Assembly: GCA_027186245.1 (NCBI GenBank)
Contig: CP114482.1
Location: 34,305,209-34,369,208, forward strand
Length of the DNA stretch: 64,000 nucleotides
Direction: 5' to 3'
Source: Coriaria nepalensis
Taxonomy: Eukaryota; Streptophyta; Magnoliopsida; Cucurbitales; Coriariaceae
Part shown: piece after piece, positions 37,060 through 49,699 of the stretch
Numbering within the stretch: the stretch's first letter is position 1
How the letters are laid out: every line of letters starts with the position of its first letter
Notes under the pieces: model-generated
What the model saw: the letters and a program-made list of their open reading frames with translations, nothing else
What the model was told of the DNA's origin: nothing
The model's database searches: none
Translations under genes and position numbers: made by a program

Positions 37060-38025
37060 ACACTCTTTAAGCATAATTTCCTTCAAGACGCCTTGCAACC
37101 ATATTGCCATCTTAAAGGCTTCAATTAAAGCAACATATTCTACTTCGATTGAAGAAAGTGCAACCAAAGGTTGTAATTGTGATTTTCAACCTATACAATT
37201 CCCTCTCAAACGAAATCGATAAGCAATATAGTTGATTTTCTTGAGTCACAGTCGCCTACAAAATTTGAAAAAACAAAACCAACTAAAGAGAAATCATTAG
37301 TCCAAAAGTTCAAACCAATGTGAGCACTACAATTTATACACCTCTAAGAAACCATTTTAATATAGCCTAATAATCGTATCCTGCATTAGTCATGAATCTA
37401 CTAAAGATATGGCATGAGACAGAACATGTCTAGTGCTTATCATAGAGTACATTACCGAGCCTATTGCATTAGAATAAGGTATATTCTCTATTCTTACTAT
37501 TTCATATTGAAATTTAGGGAATTAGAGTTTACTTAACACAAAATGACTAGCTAAGGGAAGACTTATAGATTTATAATTTGGCATTCCATATTTAGATGCA
37601 ACATTATTTAAATAAGCATTTTGATGCAATTTAAGTAAGTTTTCACAACTTTTCGTAAAAATCTCCATTTCTAAGATTTTTTTGCTTCTCCTAATTCCTT
37701 CGTATCAAATTCTAAACCTAGATTTACTTTTAACTCTTTAATTCTAGATCCATATTTACTTAATGTTAACATATCATCTATATATAACAAGTAAACATGT
37801 TCAGACTTATCCAAAGAAAAAAAAAAATAAAGTGTCAAATTTACTCCTAGTAAAACATATATTAGTTATATATGCATCAAAACATTTATACCACTATCTT
37901 GGGAATTGTTTACGGCCATACAAAGATTTAGTTAATAAACATACACGATTGAGATTCTTTTTATCTTTAAATTTACATTTCTACAGACATAATGCTACTA
38001 ATATAGATTGGCCAAGGATTCTCAT
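37060..38025 (-). pseudogene. Copia reverse transcriptase/RNase H relic
   Basis: Minus-strand frames give LTKSLYGRKQFPR then a stop and WYKCFDAYI near 37910, HVYLLYIDDMLTLSKYGS near 37790 (the YVDD box as YIDD), and KSCENLLKLHQNAYLNNVAS near 37640. GSVMYSMISTRHVLSHAIS lies near 37430. The order and motifs are those of the C-terminal half of a Copia polyprotein. Many stops; only part of the element remains. Confidence 0.8.
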
Positions 38026-38289
38026 CCGATCCTAAATTTATTTCTACTAGTGGATCTGTACATCGACTTTAAGGTCGTCGAACTTAGTTGGGATGAGGTC
38101 TAGTTGATCCATGGTTAGGCCTTCTTCCACTTCTTCTATTTCTATGTTGAAGTATTTTTCATTTTCTATGCCGAATATTTTCTTTTGATGACTACTATAG
38201 CGGTCTCCGGGTGTAGCTCTTGGTTACGGCCTGTCATGGTACTTCTTTAATTCTCGATTCGGTTAAATTTGGCCAAAATGAACATAGTG

Positions 38290-40480
38290 TGACTGCTTAG
38301 CCGAGAGACTTACCGTCAGTCAACTCAAAAGTTGGCTCGGATGTCAAGATTATGCCTATTTCCCTCTCGTTTGTCTTCACTACTTTGATAGGATCGACAT
38401 TCTTATCATAGTAGGTGGTTTTTACTACGTGTGAAATGGTTGAGAAGGGTCTTGCCTCAACTTTGATGGTCTCAACCTTATCCTTATTCCAAAACAATAA
38501 GGCTTGGTGTAAGGAAGAGGAGATACAAGAATTATAATGGATCCAATCTCTCTCAAGCAAGGAATTATACGAAGTAGTCGTATCGATTTACAAAGAATGC
38601 GGCCAAAGATAACTTTGTTCCAACTATCATCTCTAAGGGCAAGATGCCTTGTACTTTTGATATACCATCAGCGAAATCACCGACAGTCACTTCGATTGGG
38701 GAGTAAGTCTCTAGCTGACTTGTCCAAGACTTCCAGCATCGAGACTTGTACGATGTTGACAGCAGCACCATTGTCAACCAAAGTTCAGCTAATCAAAACC
38801 GTTTCAAGGTAAACCTTGATTAAATGGGTTTGATATGGCACAACATTTTATCGGTCGGATTTCTAAAGATCACCTTTCATGATCCATCGGCCTCTATTGC
38901 CACTTTAACTGACATGATGACTTTGGATGGACGTGGCATCGTTGATAGTTCGAGAACAACCGATTCATCCTCATTCAACTATTCCTCATCTTGAACTTAC
39001 AAATCCACCTGAAACTTCACTGGGAAGGTTATTTGGTTGTAGTCTAGTGGAATGGGTACAATCCCGACTAGGATCTCATCCCTAGCAGTCGATGCGGGAG
39101 CTTCCAAAGTTGGCTCTTCAAGACTCAGGTCGATCAGCCATATTGAATCCTTATTGTACTCTTTATCCTTGTATGAGGTGTCAAAATCATCCAGAAGTGC
39201 TTGTAGTATACTGATATGGAAATTGGCCTCAACCTTCGTAGCTGGGGAAGCCATGGGATGAGTTTCCTCTTAGTTACTTAGTTGGGCGACCACGATTGAT
39301 GACTTGATTTTTGGTGGTAGCGGGTCGTCCAGAATGATATTCAGAGTCTCCAATGAGGAAGATAACTCATTCTTGGGCAACTTGCCCTCACCAATATCTT
39401 TTAGGGCTTGTTCCCTTCGAGCAATTTACCTTAGCCGTTGTTCCTGCCATTTCTGAGTATGCCAATTTCCTCTCAGGAATTTGGGATGTTCCATCCATTT
39501 CCAAGTTTCTTCGGTTGATCTTGGTGGGAAAATCATCCTCGACCGCTTTTGAATGTTCTGTCTCACTTACAATTGTGATTGGTCTTTAAACAGTCGACGA
39601 ACCAATGACGATCTTCCCACTTAGACTCACGATCAGCGAGAGGCCTTAGATCAGCTATAGTGGTATTTACCATAGTGAGAAATGGGTAGTAAGAATTATG
39701 ATACTTATAGTAATTTTTACCTCTCACGTCATCGGTCGATGACAACTTATAGTCGGGTGGAATCTTTACCTTCTTATTTTTCAACAAGATGTTAAAGATC
39801 AAATGAATAGAACTTGTCCTTTTTGTGAGGGTTTACCTTCTCACGACTTGTGGACATGCTAGGAGTCGGGAGTGTGACCGGTTTGTCATCAATTATTTCA
39901 GCTACATCAATGTCATAGTTGGGTTTTTGGTAGAAGGTCCCGGCTGACAGTCTTTTCCTAAACGCCTCCTCTTTTAGCAATTCTTCATATCGGGCTACCT
40001 TTGTAGATAACTCAAGGAAGTCCCAAAATTCTATTCCTTTGAATTTCTTCTGAAGCTCAATGTCTATACCATTGACGGTTAACCTGACGAACTCTTGTTC
40101 CGATAAAGCTACGTGATACCGGTTCCTCAGTTGTTTAAGGAAAGATAGGAAACTCTCGGCCGACTCACTTGTCGTTGTAACAATCCAAATAAGTCGGACA
40201 TAATAACCTTAGGTTAGCTATGGTAGAAGTGTTTCTTCATGTCATGCTAAGTCCTTATCGAGTTGGGCGATGACCTGATATACCAAGCAAAAGCCTGCCT
40301 AATTAGGGAGTTAGTGAACAATCGGATCCTTAACCTATTATTGCCACTGGCCAGACCACATTGCATGGTAAAATGGTTAACGTGCTCCATGGTCGATTGA
40401 TCCGGTTCATCTCCTATGAATAAGGTTTCGTGTCGATCTGCTCAGGGTGGCTGCTGAACGATAGAACTGTAGATATCCTA
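38290..40480 (-). pseudogene. Gypsy (Ty3) gag-protease relic
   Basis: On the minus strand a broken gag stretch near 40180-39960 contains LTVNGID-like and KFKGIEFWD-like sequence, then RYEELLKEEAFRKRLSAG. KLSSTDDVRGKNYYKYHNSY (near 39740) matches the short KYHxxxSHxTxDC region of Gypsy gag. A protease-like part follows at 38780-38300: IEVTVGDFADGISKVQGILP, GTKLSLAAFFVNRYDYF and ERDWIHYNSCISSSLHQALL. Reverse transcriptase and integrase are not present. The adjoining Copia relic on the same strand probably reflects separate insertions. Confidence 0.75.
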
Positions 40481-40539
40481 TATAATGTTATACAGAGATT
40501 CTTTTTCATATTTCATCACATTTACTGATGATCTCTCTC

Positions 40540-42600
40540 GATTTGATCATATTTATCTTATAAAGCATAAATCCAAATTGTTTGAGAACTTTAAGAAATA
40601 TAAGAATGAAGTAGAAAAATAACTAAGCAAAGCATTAAAATCCTTTGATTAAATTGAGATTAGGCGTCATGCTTATGTCAAGAAGCAAGAAGTAGAAAGT
40701 TGGAGGCGAGATACAAAAAATGTTATTTTGTAGGTATTCAAATGAAATTTTGAGATACTACTTTTATTATCTCACTGAGTAAAACATTTTTATTGCCAAG
40801 CATGCTGTCTTCATAGAGAAAAAATTCATTTTTGAAAGGAATAGTAGTAGCAATATTGAACTTGATGAAGTTCAGGATACACAAAATGACATTCAGATCA
40901 ATGATTCAGTTACCTCACAGCTACCGGCTAAGGTACCTCCAAAAGAAGATATTGTGATACCTCAGATTATACAAAAGGTTTGTAGATCAACAAGAGTATT
41001 TAGTGGGCCAAAACGTTACAGAAAATCCTAATAATGAACCGATAATAGATAATGATCCTATGACTTATTTTGAGGCTATTAATAGCTCAGATTCCAAGAG
41101 ATGGCTAGAAACCATGAAATTCGAGATGGATTCCATACATGCCAAGCAAGTATGGGACTTGGTGGATGCACTTGAAGGAATAGTTCATATTGGATGTTAG
41201 TGGTTTTTCATGAAGAAAACTGAGGCAGATGAAAAGCTTGAAAGCTGTGAGGCCAAATTGGGGTAGATGAAAAGGTTGAAAGCTGTAAGGCCAAACTAGG
41301 GCAGATGAAAAGGTTCAAAGCTGTGAGGCCAAACTAGTTGCAAGGGGTTTCAAACAAAGAGAAAACATTGATTATAAACAAACCTTCTCGCCCGTTGCAA
41401 TAACTAAATCCATTAGGATATTACTTGTCATTACAGCGTACCATGATTATGAGATCTGGAAAATAGACGTGAAAACAACCTTCTTAAATGGGTATCTTGA
41501 GGAGGATGTGTATATGATACGACCCGAGGGCTTCACAGACTAGAAAAACACAATGAAGTTGTGTAAGTTGTAAATGTCCATTTACGACCTTAAACAAGCA
41601 TCTTGGAGTTAGTACATTCGTTTCAATGATATTATCAAATCGTTTGACTTCATTAAAAATAAAGATGATTTCTGTGTACACCAAAAAGTTAGTGGGAGCT
41701 CTTATACTTTTATAATTCTATACGTGGATGACATACTACTCATTAGAAATGATGTAGGTATGTTACATTCTATCAAGTTATGACTATTCAAATAATTTTT
41801 CTATGAAAGATTCGGGTGAAGCAGCCTATATTCTGGAATATCTAAGATATCTATACAAATAGATTTAGAAGGTTGCTAGGCTTGACCAATCGACATATAT
41901 AGGCAAAGTGCTAAAATAGTTTAGCATGGAAGATTCCAAGAGACGACTCCTACCAATAAGTCTAGAATCTACTTCTCTAAGAATATGTTTCAAAGACACA
42001 GTCAAAGAAGGATAAGATGAGTGGAATCCCTTATGCTTTGGCAATAAGATCCATTATGTATGTTATGTTTTGTACGAAATCGATGTTACTTATACTCTAA
42101 GTGTTACAAGCAAGTTTCAAGGAAATTCGGGTTAAAAGTGTTGGATTAATGTAAAAAACATTCTTAAGCACTTGAGAAGGACTAAGGAGTAGTAGTTCTT
42201 AGTTTTATGGAAGTTCTTACTTGAAAATTGATAATTTCATAGAGTCTAGTTTCTAGTCGGATATTAATGATAGTAAATCAATTCCATGATTAATCTTCAC
42301 ATTAAATGGTAGAGTAGTTAGCTGGAAGAATTCCAAACATTAAACGACTGTAGATTCCACTACTGATGCCAAATATATTGCAACTTAAAAAGCAGTAAAA
42401 TAGACCGTTTCGATGAAAAAAAATCATAATTGAACTTAATATAGTTTCGAACATCGTTGATTTAGTAGTGGTGTATTGCGATAACAACAATGTAATAACA
42501 TAAGCAAAAGAACTTAAGCCTCATTAAAAATCTAAACACATATTGCAACAATACTATCTCATCCAATAGATAATTAGAAGAGAAGATATCACCATTTGAT
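40540..42600 (+). pseudogene. Copia polyprotein relic, plus strand
   Basis: Plus-strand frames: AVFIEKKFIFERNSSSN near 40810, DPMTYFEAINSSDSKRWLET near 41055, then VARGFKQRENIDYKQTFSPV near 41340, KTTFLNGYLEEDVYMIRPEG near 41475, and LYVDDILLI-like sequence near 41720. RNase H follows: SRDGRVVSWKNSK-like near 42310 and a degraded ADAKYIA segment near 42365. Stops and shifts are frequent. No LTR could be placed. Faces the Gypsy and Copia relics to its left, so this cluster holds elements in both orientations. Confidence 0.8.
41223..41335 (+). repeat. Triplicated roughly 40-bp unit inside a Copia relic
   Basis: A unit containing GCAGATGAAAAG...GAAAGCTGTGAGGCCAAA occurs three times in tandem (starts near 41223, 41265 and 41300) with a few changes. 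It corresponds to the reverse transcriptase segment GKxExxxAKLVARGFKQ, so the relic has amplified part of its own coding sequence. Confidence 0.85.
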
Positions 42601-43610
42601 GCGATTGAATTACCATGAACATGATAGCTGCACAATGCCGAGAACTCGAGGGTTCAACCTCACATCATCCAAATTCCTATATGATAGCTTACTCCTAAGG
42701 AAGTTTTTTCATTGGCGCCAAAAGGTAGTTAAAAGACATGTGAGTCAAAAGTAGTTAGTGATATAAAACAGAAGGTTCATTCTCTCTCCCTCTAATAATT
42801 GTACGTGAACATGACAAAATGTCTTTCTTTGAAATCTTTATCAGAGTTTGTTCGGAAACTCATATCTTTCATTCCGTTTAAATACCAAATGTGTTGATCT
42901 AGCAATGCCGTGTCGAGACTCACTAGAATTTAGATATATACTAAAATGTCTTTAGTTCATTTAAACCTTTTTTTTTTCCCTTATCAATGTCACTCCTATA
43001 CTAATGTACCTTTTGATGGCCACTTTTGTACGAGGTTCATGGAAAAAATTGCGATGACCACTTATAAAAAAAATATCTGAACATGTTTATGTAAAGTTTC
43101 ATTTTCACCTTAATTTGAAATCTCTGTTGTTTCAATTCCGTTTCGACCCGAAACGTTTGCACACCTTGAGACTAATCCCTGATCCGGCCAAGGATCAAAT
43201 TTCAAACTCCAGTTTACCAAATGATTTCAATTCCACAAAATCTCAAATTCGAAACTGATTCGGTTCCATCTCATTTAGGGATTTTAGAGTACAGTAGTAT
43301 AGTACAGCAAACTATGAACTCTTTTGGGGGGTTTCTTTGTAATATCAATCTATCTCATATAAGAAAGAAATTCTGAGAAAAAATTAAGTGGCAGCACAGA
43401 TTTACCAGAACTTTGAATTAGCTTACAAATACTAATTTTTATGCTGCTTATTATCAACTCCCTTGCATTTCATTTATCTGCAAAACAAAAATATGATATT
43501 AAGATGTCCAAAAGTCATACTCACAGCCTATTTCTGAAAATTTTGTCAAAGAACAGTACCACTGCACTATTACGGATTCGAAAACAACAAAATCTTTCTT
43601 GAGCTCATTC
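42601..43610. other. Spacer, 3' side of the epimerase gene
   Basis: No gene seen. The right end holds the 3' untranslated region of the minus-strand RPE gene. Poly-T and simple-sequence stretches occur near 42968. Confidence 0.5.
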
Positions 43611-46542
43611 TCATACTGCAACTGCTTGTGGCCTTTTGCTGGTTTTGATTCCTCTTATAGCTGGTAACAAACAAGGTCAATTCAAAGTCCTTACAAATTA
43701 CCAAAGAAAAAAATAATTAAGACCCAAAAAGAGCATTAAGTTTCTCAAAAGCCTACCTTTGGCATAATCTTTGGCTCCAAAAACAGCCGAACCAGCAACT
43801 AAAGCATTAGCACCAGCTTCAATAACCTGCTCAGCACAACAGTCAGATTCCAATTGTCAAAAACAAACGTATTTCTTTATAATCCGCAAAAACAAAAATC
43901 AAGGTATAGATGAATGTTTAAAAATGTTTATTTAGCAGCAAAGTTGTGTTCTTGATGTTTAAAACACAGCCACCTTATATGCATTGGCGGGAGTAACTCC
44001 ACCATCAACTTCAATCCACGGGTTGACTCCCTGCCCAAAATCAGTCAACAAAAATGAAACATGGGGTTGCTCTTTGAATCATTGTGATGTGGGAAAAAAG
44101 AGAGAACTAAGCAAACACAAAATATATAAGACAGACAATGGGATCCTAAGAGTCTTATATATACCTTCTCAGCACATATTCTTCTTAAGTCTGAGATTTT
44201 CTTTACTTGGGTCTCAATAAAGCTCTGCCCACCAAACCCGGGATTTACCGACATAATCAAGACCAGATCAACCACTGTTTTGTCATGTCAACAAAGGATT
44301 TTTAATCTAACTATAGCTAAATCAAATTGTTATGTTCATTAATTTATGAACTGAATGAACAAATCATATTTATATCTTCACTGATTCTAATCAACCAACT
44401 GTTTATGCGTGTTCAATGATTCTGATTCAGGCACATAAAACATTTTGGTTAAACATGGAGAGGGAGAGAGAGAATGAGACAGAAAGGAAAAGACAAAAAC
44501 TCACCATCAAGGACATATTCAATTGCAGTCAATGGAGTACCGGGATTGAGGACAACTCCAGCCTTAACTCCAAGACTTTTTATCTGGGTGATAAAAAGAA
44601 AATGGTTTAAGAACTTTTTAATTAAAAAGCCAATCGCAGCAATAGGAAAAGAGAAGAAAAAATATAATTTTGTTTTTTTCCTCGCCATTAATAGACTAAC
44701 ATACTAAGGTCAAAAGAGCTCACCACCCCCCTTCACCCATTTTTCCCCAATTTAGTCGATAAGCATGTAAGATGAACTGTTAAACAAAACCCATCGTCAG
44801 ACAGAGCAGGAAAAGTAAAGTGTTCACCTGATTAAGTGTTCGGTGCAAATGGATGGTGGCAGTTTGCTCGGCATGAACACTGACTATATCAGCACCAGCC
44901 TTAATAAAATCAGGGACCCGCTGTTCGGGTTCCACAATCATCTGCAAAGCTTCAACTTAGTGTTAGTACAAGAAAAACAAACTGGTTGGGAAAAAAGAAT
45001 GCGCAGAAAGAGAGATTACCAGATGAACATCTAAAGGAAGATCTGTTACGGGCCGAAGGGCATCGACCACTAGAGGTCCGATTGTTATGTTTGGAACAAA
45101 TCGTCCATCCATCACATCGACATGAATCCAGTCACAACCCGCCAGCTCCACTGCTTTAACCTTCAAAAATGAAAATAAATAAATAAATAATCAAATTTCA
45201 ATCTAGTGGGACAAAACCTAATTTTAAACGTTGAACTAAGTGTATATCATGGAATGATGAAGGCACAAAATAGCACCTGCTCTCCTAATTTAGCAAAGTT
45301 GGCAGACAGAATAGAAGGAGATACAATGATATCGCTTTTCGAAAACTTATCAACCCGAGAGGAAGCTTTGACAACAGTTTTGATACTCCTCCTGGAAATT
45401 CAGCAATACAAAGATATATAGACAGAAGAAAAATTAGATATCATAATTGTTTTTTTATTTTTTTCTGGTGAAGAGATCTCAGAATTTACATTATCCCTTC
45501 TTATTCTAAATTCCTAATAAATTGCTCCTTCAATTCACAAGAGAAAAGGACAAAAATTTATCCAAACAGATAATCAGTAAGTGTTTGATACAACATGTCA
45601 ATAAGATTCTGTCATTAGTAATCAAAAAACAAAATTAAGTATATCTAAAATTAACATTTTGGCTAAATAATTTATCACTTCCTCATACTATATGCTGATC
45701 CTAATTTTGCTTCATACTCCTTTTTCTTTTTCCTTTTTTTTTTTTTTAATCTCAATTAATCCCTAATAGTTGAAAATTCTCGGTTCTAGTTTCTCATCGC
45801 CTTTGTACGTAATTTTTACACAGAGAAATCACAAGCATTACCCATGCGACTTCAAAATGGACGATTATTTAATACAAAATGCAAAAACAAGTTAACAACA
45901 TGTGCTGATTACATAGCTTTTTCTTTAAAAGGAAGTCCTGTAGATGCAACATAACGATTAAGGGGGGGCAAAAAGTTGGCATTTCAAACGTTCTTAGAAC
46001 TAAATTGATATGAAATATAAACATGTGGGTTAAAATGAGAAATAGAGGAAAGCACAAGGACTAAACTGGTACTTTAGCCTTACCTTTTTTTTTCTCCCTA
46101 TTCTGGCTCAAAAACTAATCCATACCAGGAGAAACCCAAGAATCCATCCGAAATTAAAATCACCACTGAGTTCATACCCACATAAAACAACTTAATGCAA
46201 TCAATTCACATTGCTATGAATTCTAAAGCTTGAATTGAAGAAAATACCATATCAAACGAAATACGAAATTCATGAAATCAAAATCCAGCTATAAGAGAAG
46301 GGTTTCTACATGAAATTCTATGGCTTAACTAACTGGGTTTCACCCAAACCACAGAAAATATCCTTTCCTAGAGACCAAACACCCTTAAATAATCAAACCC
46401 GCCAAGAATTCAAAGGAAAAAATCAATACCTTGTGTAAGTGAGGAATTTGGGTTGTGAAAAACAAGTTTTTCGAAGCTTTCCTCCAAATCCATTGATCTG
46501 GGCCTGTAAAGTTGATGAACACAATGAAGCTGATGACGTCAT
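43611..46542 (-). CDS. RPE: Ribulose-phosphate 3-epimerase, plastid form
   Basis: Nine exons (complement: 46430-46542, 45277-45391, 45020-45160, 44828-44941, 44505-44583, 44165-44274, 43974-44030, 43757-43826, 43611-43660) close in frame to 282 residues. This is the usual length of the chloroplast enzyme. The first 50 or so residues ([20 protein letters not shown], rich in Ser/Thr, later [13 protein letters not shown]) form a transit peptide. The TIM barrel carries [35 protein letters not shown] (metal-binding His and catalytic Asp), [26 protein letters not shown] and [13 protein letters not shown] (second Asp), ending in [11 protein letters not shown]. It interconverts ribulose 5-phosphate and xylulose 5-phosphate in the Calvin cycle and the oxidative pentose phosphate pathway. 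The start is the ATG at 46542. Confidence 0.96.
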
Positions 46543-48780
46543 CTCTATCTCTTACTCTCTCACTCTGTCTGTTTGAGACGAGCTTCAAAGGTTAGGTAAC
46601 GACAGAAAGTTCTGATTTTTTTTGATTTTTTTTTTCCTCTCTTTCTTCTCTTTCTTTACTTCTCTGTCCACCCATTCATCCTCACACCAACCTTTCAGCA
46701 TAAATAAGAGGATTTTTTGGGGGGGATTCTGGTGATGACAAGTGTCATTTCATGTTTTCCCTAAGGGATTTTGCTTATCTCCAATGGTTGGCCTTCTAGA
46801 TTGCTGACTGCCGCCGACTCATGAAGTAGGACACAGCAAAGACAAAAAAATTGACAAAAAATTGACAAGAAATGGTCTTGATCAACTGATTTTACTTTTA
46901 TAAATATTATTAGATTATTACGTATATATTTCCACGTATGAATCATGGCTTCTTTCTTTTTTTTTTTCTTGCACGAAAACTAGAATTCAAATCCAACTAA
47001 AATTTTGTAAGACATAAGTTCACAATACAATATTGAATTCTTAAGGTTCATTTTTCTAAATACTAGAGTAAGCATTTATTGTATTTTTTAAAAAAAATAT
47101 ATATATGTAAATCTTAATTTTCGTATATCATATCAAGCATTAAGTTGTTTTGTATGGGTATGAACTCAATGGTGATTTTAATTCCGGATGGATTTTTGGA
47201 TTTCTTTGAGTGGGCTTCGAATTGCTCAACCCTACTATGTTCTATCTTCTTACATTGTAAGATTTTTGAATTTTTATTGAAGAAAAAAATTTTGGATGGA
47301 TTTTTTAGTTTCGAATTGCTCAGGCGGAAGGTTCCGTTTGACCGAACCCGACTGATATAAGCGTTGGTCGATTTCGCTCGGCAATTGGTCTCCTGAGTTA
47401 TTCTGATTCTTCTTACTGTTATGTTTAAGCTTTTTGAATTTCTATTAGTAACTTACCTATTCTTCAGGATAGTGTAGTTGTTATTTGACCATTTCCAGTT
47501 GCACTATACCACATTTTGCTATCAACGTGGGCTGTTGGTTATCTTTCTGTTAGTCTTTGTAAGGCTATATATATAGCTATAAGTCATTTGCTGAATAAAA
47601 TAAGGTTGAATTCCCAGATCTAGTGTTCGAATGTATTCAAAGTTCTTAGTCCTTTCATTCATACCGAATAAGTTAAGAATAACGTACATAAGATTTGAAT
47701 CTGAATTTATCCTAAAGAGTTATCTATTCCTATGACTCGAATAACTCATTAAAGTTAACAAGGTATTAAAAAAATTAAAAAGAGATAGTAAATCAAACCT
47801 CTTACTCACAATGAGCAAACAAAAACAGCTGTTAGAAAAGTGATTGACACAGCTCATTGTGACAAATTTATAGTATAATGTTAGTAATGAAGATGCCTTG
47901 TATGATTCGTCATATGATAACTATATTATATAATAAAATATACATCTCGTTTAAAATTATATAAATAATAACTAGATTTAGTTTGAAATCTTGTACACTA
48001 TAGGTTATCTAATAGTGTACTATAATAATATAGACTGCCAGCATAATATAGTCTCCATCTAAATATAATTATTAATAATTTAATTCGAAAAATCAAGCAT
48101 CATTAAGTAACAATCCAAAAGAATAGTGAAACTAAAGATAAACCACTCCGACTTTCGAAAATGAATTTAAGCTGTTCAAACTATACTTTAATTAAGATTA
48201 TTTACCAAGTATTTTAATAGTTGACAGATTAGTCATATTTAATAATTTATATAAAATCATTTTTTAATAATTTAAATTTTTAGGATAATCAATAACTTAA
48301 TATAATATTAGAGATATATAATCTCGAATTTGAATTATAGTTGTTTTTCTCTTTATTAATTTTACATATGATATATTTTTTTTAGCTTGTTTGCCATTTG
48401 TTTTGAATGTGTAAGGCTCACATTGTTATGATTTTATATGTGAGAAGGAGCGTTAAGAGTTTATATCATACATAATATAGTTGAACCATTTCTTTTTTTA
48501 ACAAGGGTTGAAATGTAAATTAAAGAATATATTGAGGCCAAATGTAATTTAAGGGAATCTTATAGGGTTAAATAATACTATCTTAAACTGTTTGGGGAAC
48601 ATATATATATTATAAAGGTTATGGGTAAAATATGAAATTAACATACTGTATGGGGTAAAAGTTTCATTAATGGAAATGTATAGTTTAAATCGGAATTTAA
48701 AATAACTTCAGGGGCCAAATAGAAAATTCTAGAAAAAAGCATCTGAGATTGGTCTTCAATGGCGGAAGTTGACGGATTTC
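46543..48780. other. Spacer upstream of the epimerase gene
   Basis: The part next to 46543 should contain the RPE promoter and CT-rich leader. No coding structure is seen beyond it; frames at 46761-46946 and 47145-47360 are short and unlike known proteins. A dispersed repeat lies at about 48270-48470. Confidence 0.5.
48270..48470 (+). repeat. Dispersed repeat, copy 1
   Basis: Shares ordered blocks with about 63696-63900: AATTTTTAGGATAATCAATA against AATTTTTAAAATAATCGATA, AACTTAATATA, GGCTTGTTTG-like segments, and CTCACATTGTTAT then TATGTGA. The wording near GTGAGAAGGAGCGTTAAGAG resembles retrotransposon LTR sequence, but ends are not defined. Confidence 0.6.
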
Positions 48781-48829
48781 AAGAACTTTGACCGGTTATT
48801 ATGGGCTCTCCTGGTAGTAGTTTTGTCTT

Positions 48830-49370
48830 CAAAACTAATGAGTACTCAATATAATACCAAGATTCAAGCTCCTTGCAATGATGGAGGAGAATATCAAAAT
48901 GATGAACTTAGATAATATTTGAAGATGTATGGAATAATTCATCAAACTAGTTGTTCATATATACCTCAATAGAATGGAGTTGCGGAGCAAAAAAAATTGA
49001 CACTCATTAGAAATTATTCATGTTTTATTGATAGGAGCTCATATGTATCTATCCTATTGGGGCCTAAGCATTATAATTAATCAATTGAGTTCCCTCTAGC
49101 TCTATCAATTTCAAGACCCCATATAGGCACTCATGGGTGCAATTGTGGTGCCAAATGCTTCAAATTTACCTCCTCATGTTTTTTGTTCCATGGCATTTGT
49201 TCACCTCTATAAATATCAATGTAATAAATTCACTCCTTGAGCATTACCTTGTCTGTTTGTCGGGTATGTTGTTCACCAAAAAAGATACCGGTGTTATCAT
49301 CCTCCAACAATAAGACAATTTATCTTTATAGATATTGTTTTCCATGAAAATTGATGTATTTTATTTCTAA
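48830..49370 (+). pseudogene. Copia integrase fragment
   Basis: Broken plus-strand frames give CNDGGEYQNDELR near 48870, IHQTSCSYIPQ then a stop and NGVAEQKKLTLIRN near 48940-49010, ISRPHIGTHGC-like sequence near 49115, and LFVGYVVHQKRYRCYHPPT near 49255 followed by IDIVFHEN near 49330. This is the distal half of a Copia integrase and the following spacer. No flanking LTR is seen. Confidence 0.8.
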
Positions 49371-49699
49371 CACTAAATTTCAGAGGAAGAATCACCAAAC
49401 ATAAATTTAGACTCTCACCTATGATTCTTTATCTTCTGAGGAAAAATAATTTGAGATATAATTTAAATGTGAGAGACTTAGATTCAAATGTTGGGAATGG
49501 CTCGGGAACTCAACCGACTAGTCAAGAAATAAGTGAATTGTGGAATCAAGTGGCCATCATTGTCACGAAGATATTGAAACAAATCAGTCTCCATCAACGT
49601 CTGAGTATGAGTCCCTCACTCCACAAGCTAACACACCTAATCAATCGTTGGTTAAAGATGCTCCTACATTAATATCCAAGCCAATAAAAAAATAGATGG

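Noticed and set aside
43070..43078. Exact AAAATATCT (evening element) near RPE
   Set aside because: It lies on the 3' side of RPE with no gene start near; a few chance matches per 64 kb are expected at this composition.
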